A stretch of 64,000 bases of DNA from positions 108,699,701 through 108,763,700 of the forward strand of contig NC_135500.1 in NCBI RefSeq assembly GCF_052857255.1, written 5' to 3'. Shown here in pieces: positions 47,101 through 56,100 of the stretch (positions are counted from its first letter, which is position 1; each line of letters begins with the position of its first letter). Position numbers and translations under genes: made by a program. The notes beneath the pieces were generated by a model, which saw only the letters and a program-made list of their open reading frames with translations, ran no database searches and was not told the DNA's origin. The DNA is from Amblyomma americanum (lineage: Eukaryota; Arthropoda; Arachnida; Ixodida; Ixodidae).

Positions 47101-50100
47101 CACTAGCAGGTTACAAAACAACTTGCTGTGACTGGGCCAGCTCCATGTGATAACACCAATGCAATTTGCTCTTTTATGGCAAAAGCAGTGCTCGCATCCT
47201 CCCCCCACTCCTCGGAAATCTGAAGTCTGTTGAATTGAAGCCTCAAGCCCAAGCAAAAAGCCCCATCCTCCGCTTCACCCTCCAGAACCACCCACCAGCC
47301 ACCTCTCCACCACACACCATAGCCAACGGGCTGCCTACCCACCCACTGCCAACCTAGATCCACCATCCCACCCCACCAAACTTCACCCTCACCCTCCACA
47401 AGCACCATCCATTATCCATCAATTGAACTCTACCCTCCATAAGCACCATCTACCTCCCACTTCACCAGGGTTTACGCCCACTAGGAGCCCATGCAGTGGC
47501 AAAAGAAAAAAAGCAATGACCAAATTGAATTCAAAGATGCAAAACGCATTTCGTTTGTCTGCCGTTCTCTGTTCATGTCTTTGAGTTCTAAGTATCAGTC
47601 TGCAGCAGTTTCTGTACTAGAAGAGAGTACTTCGTTTCAAGTTCATTTATGTGTTACTAGTTTTCAGAGGCAACCAACTTGCCAGTTTTCAGAGGCAACA
47701 AACTGCAGGAAAGCATGTGGTGAGTGTTCATGGGTACTTGGCCTATAAGCCCTTTATTCCCACTTCTCAAAGCCTTGCCCTGGAAATAATCTGCACAACT
47801 GAAATCTATGAACAGTTATCCATCGATGTACGCCCACTTCATATCTTTGTTTGTGCCTCTATCAAGTTTCCGCGGCCTTCTCTAGCATTGCACTTTCTAA
47901 GTCATGAGAACTAGTGCTAGCTAATAACCTGTAGGTGTCGCCACTTGACACCATCTTGAATTTGGATTCGCAGGAACAGCAGCTTTAACCCTTTAAGCAC
48001 CAACCCCGAGCTGTACACGTCATGAGAGACTGTATTGCCAATTACGAGTCACACTCATCTGGCCTTATGTTGAGCTGCTCCCACCGCCAAAGACGAGTTA
48101 TGGTCAGTAATTGCACTGGTTGTAATTTTCAACATGAGAAGGAAGTAGATGCCCATGAAAAATGTGATTTGCTCCTTTAACATGAGTTTTAAGCCTGCCA
48201 ACAGTCATTTTCGTCAAAAGTTGTGAAAAGGTTGGTGATTTTGGTTTGTTTTTCGGGAATTAACTAGGCTCTTAAAGGGTCAAAGTGGCTTACAGCTACA
48301 TTATGAAAGGCAAAGAAAATGTTGCACCAATGCTCGTCCAATTGCTATTAGCAGGCTTTGATACCCAATGCAATGCTCAGAGGCAGTGCAGTACTTTTCC
48401 CTGGTTTGTAGCAAAAAAAAAAAAAAAATTGCCCATGTCAAAAACATTTTCCACTAAAAATTTACAAAGCTCTACATACTGTCAAATAAAACCTACAAAA
48501 GTTTTATAGGAGCATAAAAAGACACCACTACTCATGCCGCACATGCACAAGAAATGACAGTAAACACTTAACGCCTTAAGCGTGTTTTCGGAGCTGGTGC
48601 TAGACGTCCAGATTTAATGTCATTATACCTACGTCATGATGACAAAAACGCCTGCAAGACGGTCAAAAATTTTGCCTGGTTATAAACAGCTCTCATTATT
48701 GCAAAAATCTCACCATTTTATCCAGATGCAATACTGCCTTCGGAAAACCCCACTGTTCTTGGATGACAAATTAAAAAAATGGCTGTAAACTCGCATGCCA
48801 GCTCACAAGCCAAGGGTGTATGTCAGTCAGAAGTGCCCGTAAAAAATGGCAAGTTAATGCCAAAAATGTAGGAAAGGTGCCTTATCTGACTGAAAGTTAT
48901 GAAACATTTGCTTATTTGATAGGAGGTTGCTTCAACACAGTTGCATGGTTTTCTGTGCTAGAAAAGTGGACGAGAGTAGGCATTTCTTCGGCGAATGAGT
49001 GGTGGCGAACTCATCAAGTTGCGAATGGCAGTAAGGCTAATGCCATTAAATTTGTGCAAGCAGCACCACGTAAACATCTTTAAAGCTTAAGGCAGTAAGC
49101 ACTTAAATGCGTTAAATTTGTCCATGTGGCAAGGGCATAAGGAGCACACCTTGCAAAAGACTTGTGGCTTTAAATTATAACATGCGCATTAAGAGAAAAT
49201 ACACACACTTAAAGCTACAGACAGTCAACCTACAAAGCAGCATGAGCTGCAAATTTTTATGTATTCCTTTCTTTTCCATTTTCTCTCTGTCCAATACACT
49301 ACACATCTGAAGCCGAACACCTGGAAGACCACCAGCGTTCAGTAACACGCAGCATGCTGCTAGCGCACGCGACAGCAGAGGACTGTCTGGCGACACTTTT
49401 ACTAACCATTCCAGCACGACACGCATGTGAGCAAAAAGCAGCAATGCACATAGTGTGAACTGAAAATAGCTGAAAAATCGTGTGCCTATTCTAGAAGCGA
49501 AAAATTAGAGAAACAGGCATGCCGCCAGTGCCTACAACCGCTACGGGTAAAAGGTGAAGAAGTAAGAAAGAAAGAAAGAAGAAAACGTCGCTTGCGTCCG
49601 GTTCACATGAAAGCCTACCATCTGTCCGGCGCCAAGAGCGATTCAGCCGACTTCAGCCTCAGCTTGCCCTCAAAGCTCTCGACAGCGGTGGCGGGAACAG
49701 CCCATTCGCTAGAAGAGGAGGAGACAGAGGCGCAGCAGCAAGACAAGTCTTGGATGATCTGCTCTCACATTGGGAGAGGTAAAGGCATGACGTTATGCGA
49801 TGACCTCAGCAAGGGGCCCTGGCACCCTTTGCTATGCGTTACAATTTGACTTCATAGGGTACACAGTGTCATGCATTCTTTGCGCAAAGAGTCCTAGCTT
49901 ACGAGATGGATTAGAAGAGCATGCAGTCACAGGTGAACATCCACACTATGTAGCATATATAACCAGTAATGGCATAATCTCCTAATCAGCTGCTGCTGAG
50001 CCACCCACATAATACAGCTGTTTCAATCACGGAAATAGACTTCACTAGACCATATGGAAATGTCAGTGCTAGTTGGTGATCAACAACCTTTAGACGACTG

Positions 50101-53100
50101 TAGTGCTCAAACAAAAGGCCTGTGTGTCATCACCTGTCTGCCTTGTCTTCTTCCGTGCACCACTATTACTGTTTCCAAATGTTTATCAGGCTGACATCAC
50201 ACACACTGCTATCCGACTACTGCTGGCTACTCTCTCTCTCTACACCACCTACATTTCTACCCAGTTATAATGCCCTTTCAGCCATTTTGCTTTCATACCG
50301 AGGCAGCCACTGAAATTTGAATATCGGCAAAGACATGATTTCCTGATAATAACTTTATATGTCAATGCCCACTTCGTAACCTTCTGCAAAGTTTGCTTCC
50401 ATACCTCGAAACTACAACCAATGCACAAGAAAACCAGTACCCACACCAGTGCAGTGAAATCCACACAAGGTGCTACGCTAATGATCAAGCACGAAAGCTT
50501 ATTCCAGCTTATTTTTTGCAGATGCTAGGCTTTTCAGTTTTCACAGTAATGTCTGATAACAGCTAAGAGCATATAAAAGAAGTGCTGCAGTGATACTGAC
50601 TGTGACATAGTTGTGGATTATATTCTATGCTCTAATTAGTTCCCTTTACCACAGCTTGAAGTAATTCATTGCAAATGAATGAATGAATGAATGAATGAAT
50701 GAATGAATGAATGAATGAATGAACTAATAAGTAAATAAATCTGTTTGAGAAGGATGCCTGTCTGGCCTTGCTTGAACGAAACATCACTGCAATAGTGCTG
50801 CAACAGCTCTGGCTTACTACTGTCCTTGGGAAGCTCCCAGAGAGAGAATTATGATGTTAAAAGAATGGCCACCTCTTCAGCAAGGTGTGTGGCTGGGACA
50901 CAGCTCCTGTAGAGGGATTCCCAGCACACCTGACAAAGCACGAAGCCTTGGCCTGTCAATAGGACATTAACTTTTGGCCACTCCCTGCGCAAACCCACCT
51001 GAAACCTAGCCTAACCTGGAAGATTTCACTGCCATGTGAGTCCTACACCCTCAAATCTTTTATGGCACTAATTATCATCAAGATGCATTTTATGAAAGTT
51101 TGAAGACACGCACACAGGCTTTAAAAGCACATTAGTGGTCCGTCTTGCCACAGCTCCTGCGGTAAGCTATAGTGTGGGAGGCTTCTGTTCTGTATTGCCA
51201 CGCACTACCAGTATTCAAATAAGCCTTCATCTGCACAGTTGGAGCTTTAACAGCTTTCACAAGAAGCAGGAATCTCCTTCCCTGCAGGCAGAACCAACAG
51301 AACCGCGTGAAGAGAACGATTAAAACCTCCCAATTCAAGTAATGAAGTTTTTTTCTTGAAATGTAGAGAAGGCCTTCCAAAACGAAGTGGACCATTTCTT
51401 ACCAGCTATTCGCGCTTTCCATGCAGGGTTCACCTCAGCAACATTGTGCAACCTTATTCACAAGCAAAAAGCTCTACTAATACAATGGTACTGTATACAA
51501 CAGCAAGAACGAGCTCCAGAACAATTGGAGACATTGAAATTGGAAAACACAGATAGCCACAAGCCTGACTGCTGCCACTATCTGAAATTCTCGAGCATGC
51601 TCTTATTTAGTAGCGAAACGGCTTTAGAGCCTAATGAGTTGGTTCAGAACACTCATAGATATGAGAAAACTGCGATGGATAGAACAATGGTATGTTGGGC
51701 TAACAAAAGGTAACTCAGAAGGATGCCTTGTTTTTTTTTTTATTTAGTGCATCAAGCTCTTGCAGTGGTTCAGACGACGTGATGCCATATCTTGGCCCCT
51801 TGGCAACAGGAAAACATGCATTTTTTTTTAGACAGATGACTACTATACTTGGGAGTAGGAAACCGAAACCCAAGTTGCAATTTGAAGAAAAAAGGACAGG
51901 TGAAGTACACATTTGTTATTTTGCAGACTGGGTGAAAGCAGAAGCTCGCATGCCCATGCTTCCAATGAGTCAAAAGACCAGCCTTTGTCCTCAAAACAAC
52001 TTTTTGGGCTCCATTTCTGCTCTTTTGGAGCACTCTACAAGTACGGAGCACTCTCCCAGTACACTCTTTTGGAGCACTATACCAGTACGGCCTTTGTCAA
52101 GAATACCTAAGAATCTCGATGATAAGATCACGGTCAATATGAATTTGTAAAATTCCCTGGCCGGAGTGTGCAGAATTTCCGGTGTCCCGAACATTTGCGC
52201 AGTAAGTATCGCGAGCACTCAGCGGCGATACATGACCTGCACATCACTGACTTCATGATCACCAGTGCACGCAGTGCAACGCGAACAGAGAGCAGTGACG
52301 CACTGCCATAAATAATTATCTTTAGCCGTTAAAAGATCTGCATAAATGCATTACCCGTGCTCTTGCATAATGAATTAGTTTGTTTTGGATGATACAAATT
52401 TTGGATAACACAAATATTTTTTGTGACCCTGTGAGATTCGCATAAATGAAATTCTACTGTATGGCATCCAAGTGCTTTCCTCCTGGACCATGCCATGTGG
52501 CTCGTTATGCAGAACCAGAGCTACAAATCTACCAAATGTCAGGGAGCCTTCGTCTTTACCCTTCCAAAGCCCAGGACTTCCACAGGCTCAACACAGCGCC
52601 ACCACACAACTTAGAAGCAAACCCCTCGGGCTGCACATTTTTGACTAAGGCTGTATCTACGCCAAGATAATCCCTTCTCTTAAAAAAATCCTACGTGCAC
52701 ACCTCCCATAGACTAGTTCCTCCGCCTAAATACTCCTGATCTCATACTTCATAGGCAAACGAATGAGGTGTCACCACTGCTCACCAGGGTGTTGTCGGCC
52801 GCATCGTCATCGAGTGAGCCTGCGGAAGAGCCCCGCGCACGCATGGGGGGCGGGCCCTGGGGCGACAGGGGACCGGGGCTCTCGGCAGAGGGCACCAGCA
52901 CCCGGTGGCCCGGCTGGGGGCTCTTCTTGCGCTTCATGCCGGCCTCAGGGGGCTGCTGGAAGACACACCCAGGGCAGCACCACCATCCATTTCACACTTC
53001 TCCACAAACAGCACTTGAACGTGCTCAGCTATGTGGCCATGTAGCCCGTAATGCAGACACCACACATATCACACAGCCAGGAAAAAAAAAAGCTACAAAA

Positions 53101-56100
53101 AGCAAGATTTAAAGCCAAGAAAAAAATTCTCATGGGGCCCCGTGACTCTTCGTGTTGCAGGTTTGTTCAACCATAAGAATGCGCATTCTTCAAAGAGCAT
53201 GAAAGAGGTGCCAAAATGTGTGGTAGAGGATATGCAGGCTATAAACAGACATTGAGGAGAACTCCATCCAATCACAGTTCTCAGTAAAAATTAGTTCTCA
53301 GATTCTTTTTGGGTATGCTAATGTTTTTCAAAATTCGCTTGCGATTCATTCTTGCGCGAGCAAACCTATCTTTATCCCTGGAGAAAATTTTTTTATTCAA
53401 ATTCTGTGCACTTATTTCTTCTATATCTAGCTGTGCAATGGACACCAATAAATAAAATCGCAGTTTGCCTTCTTAAATAATTGGTTTTTGGGGGGAAAGG
53501 AAATGGTGCATTATCTGTCTCATATATCCTTGGACACCTGAACCACCATAAGGGAAGGGTAAAGGAGGGAGTGAAAGAAGAAAGGAAGAGAGAGGTGCCG
53601 TAGTGGAGGGCTCCGGAATAATTTAGACCACCTGGGGATCTTTAGCACAGCACACGGGCGCCTTAATGTTTTTCCTCCATAAAAACGCAGCTGCCGCGGT
53701 CGGGTTCGAACCCGGGAACTCCTGATCAGTAGTCGAGCGCCCTAACCACTGAGCCACTGCGGCACTACTGTATTTTTTTGTCAAAAGATGCCTATACAAA
53801 AACCACCGCTTTTGGCCATTCGACTCTTACACAATTCTTTTCCCTCATTGCACAGCTCCTGTCTTTATGTGTATAACAGCAAAAGCAATCTAACTTGCGA
53901 TGAACTAAAGTGAATCTATCCCTGCTGACGTCATATGTATATTTAGTAATTAAAAAAAAAAAATTTCCCCGCATCTGTTTTAACATTTTGATTGGGATAA
54001 AATAACACTCTTCTTAAGACTGACAACTCATTCTGTTTTTATCTGCTATTAAAATTTTTTTTCTGGAAAAGTTGCCTCATACCTTTAAACCAGTTGAAAA
54101 AGCACAGAGACAAACACAGGACGCAGAAAGAAACGTGTCCATGTGTGTTCCTTTCTTCGTCCTGTTCGTTTTGTTTTCAACCAATCATGAACCAACTCAC
54201 CCAGCAGTCTATTCTCCTGCCCTTAAAACCGTCAGCAGCACCCCGCAAAATCAAGCGGCTAGGAACACTTAGAGGTGACCACCTTAACGTACCATAATCA
54301 TAGCCGCCAGCCAGGTCAGACCATTCCAGACCAAGGCCTTCCCCAAGGACTTCGTAATGCCGCTGTTTAGCACCCCCTGTGGCTATTTGCACTAGGCACT
54401 CTGCCACAGCTATATCAACCTTCCCTTCATGACCAAAGCATCACGTATGTTACCAGAGTCCATTGCTTCCTTTTACTGCCAGCAATGATATCGCCAACTA
54501 ATGTTTGCTCTCCATTATGCACAGCTCTTTTTCTGGACCTAAACATTACACATGATTTCCCTTCGCTTGAGGAGCTGTGCTGAGTACCATTTTAAGTCTC
54601 CTCATCAGACACCAAGTTGCACACCCCATTGGTGAGCAGTGGCATGATATGCTGGTTATACAGTTTCTCTTTGGCAGACAGCAATAAGAGACTGTTCTTG
54701 ACTTGAAAGCATTGGCAAAACTCCAGCACTACCCATCGATGAGCACCAATTCACAGCCATGATAACCAAAGACTTCAGAGTTATGCTCCAAAATGTAGAA
54801 AGGGTTGAAAATACATTTTTTTCTCTGACAGTTTTAATCAGAAAACAGGTGGGGGGACAGGACATCCAGAATCAACAGGTATTTGGCATCACGAAAGCAT
54901 GGCACATCACATAACCGTGAAAGCCACCCAGGTTAGCGAAGTTCATTGGCACCAAACAATAGTTCCCGTAGTGCAAGAACAACATTGCCACGCGATGCCC
55001 TCCCCTGCCCACTATCACACACACACTTGCAAAGGGAAGAGGCGTTACACAAGAGGACATGATAAAACTGCCAGAGTGGAATGCAACGTAGCGCTTTCAC
55101 TCCCAACAGGCGGGCATGTCAAATCTAATCTTCGTTTGCTTCCGTCAACCTCTCCCCGCCACAGGTGCAGCAAAATAAAAGCATACACGGCGCACTCTGG
55201 GACAAAAGCAGGTTGCGCAGGCTTAGGTGCAGGCTCAGTGCACAGGCTACCCGTACGCGGTCACAGCTAGTTGGCATTGGCTGGTTTCCCAACATTTCAA
55301 TCATGAAAGGCTAAACAGCGAATAATAACAGCAAAAAGAGGAAAGCGTAGGTCACCCTTTTTGTGTTTAAACTCAAGTTAAAAAGCCACTTACAAGAAAG
55401 TTGGTACTAAGAAAAGATGCTGAGCGAGCTTTAGCTGAACTTAGCAACGAGGTCATCAGCAAACCAGATTTTGCAACATGAAGCTGGACATCGCCTACCA
55501 TGAACAAAACAAAAACCATTAGATTAAAGATACTGACATCTATGACTGTGTCATCCCTCATTTAGTTTTTCCTTGAGAGTTCCAAGAAAATTTCACATTC
55601 AGGGCATATTTATTTCCATCCTTACATGGATGCCAACCCTCCTTGATGATACATAACCACCCTGGAACCTTGAATATATTATTAAACAAAGTAGTGTTGT
55701 AAGCATTTAAGTTAATAGTATGCAGATTTGGAAAACATTTGCAATAACATCAAGGACGTGCTAACATCCAATCAGCATTTATATTCTGGTTTTAGAGCAT
55801 TTTATCTTTCTTACACAGCAGATTTAAGAACAAAAAAGAAAAATATGCACACTAAATAAATGCAGTCAGAATAAGTGGGGAGCTGCATTCTTCAAACATT
55901 TAAATTTTTCTACTTTGCATAACAGGCTTCTATGAGAGCACAGCCGTTACGAGTGTCCTCAGAGATGCTGACGAACAAAAATCTGCACTTGTGCCAAGTG
56001 AAAGAGGAGAAAAGATGGACAGCATTTATGAGATTGAAAAGCAAATATATATTTAGAACCCCGCACCAAACCTGCATTCGGTTCACAATGTTACACGCAA

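Larger units (their letters stand above)
38877..52784 (-). other. Largest TMCC intron (13.9 kb)
   Basis: Contains a LINE fragment (39205-39790), a TTAA-flanked element (40761-41564), SINE pieces (41637-41700, 41824-42062), inverted-repeat elements (44808-45541, 47984-48280), a C-rich stretch (47240-47470), a possible exon-like block (49619-49708), a TGAA microsatellite (50675-50722) and a MITE (52120-52462). Nothing recognisable in 39800-40750, 42075-44800, 45545-47230, 48290-49610, 49710-50670 or 50730-52110. Confidence 0.75.

Noticed and set aside
47103..47408. Gly/Trp-rich minus ORF
   Set aside because: It is a compositional product of the C-rich plus strand (low complexity).
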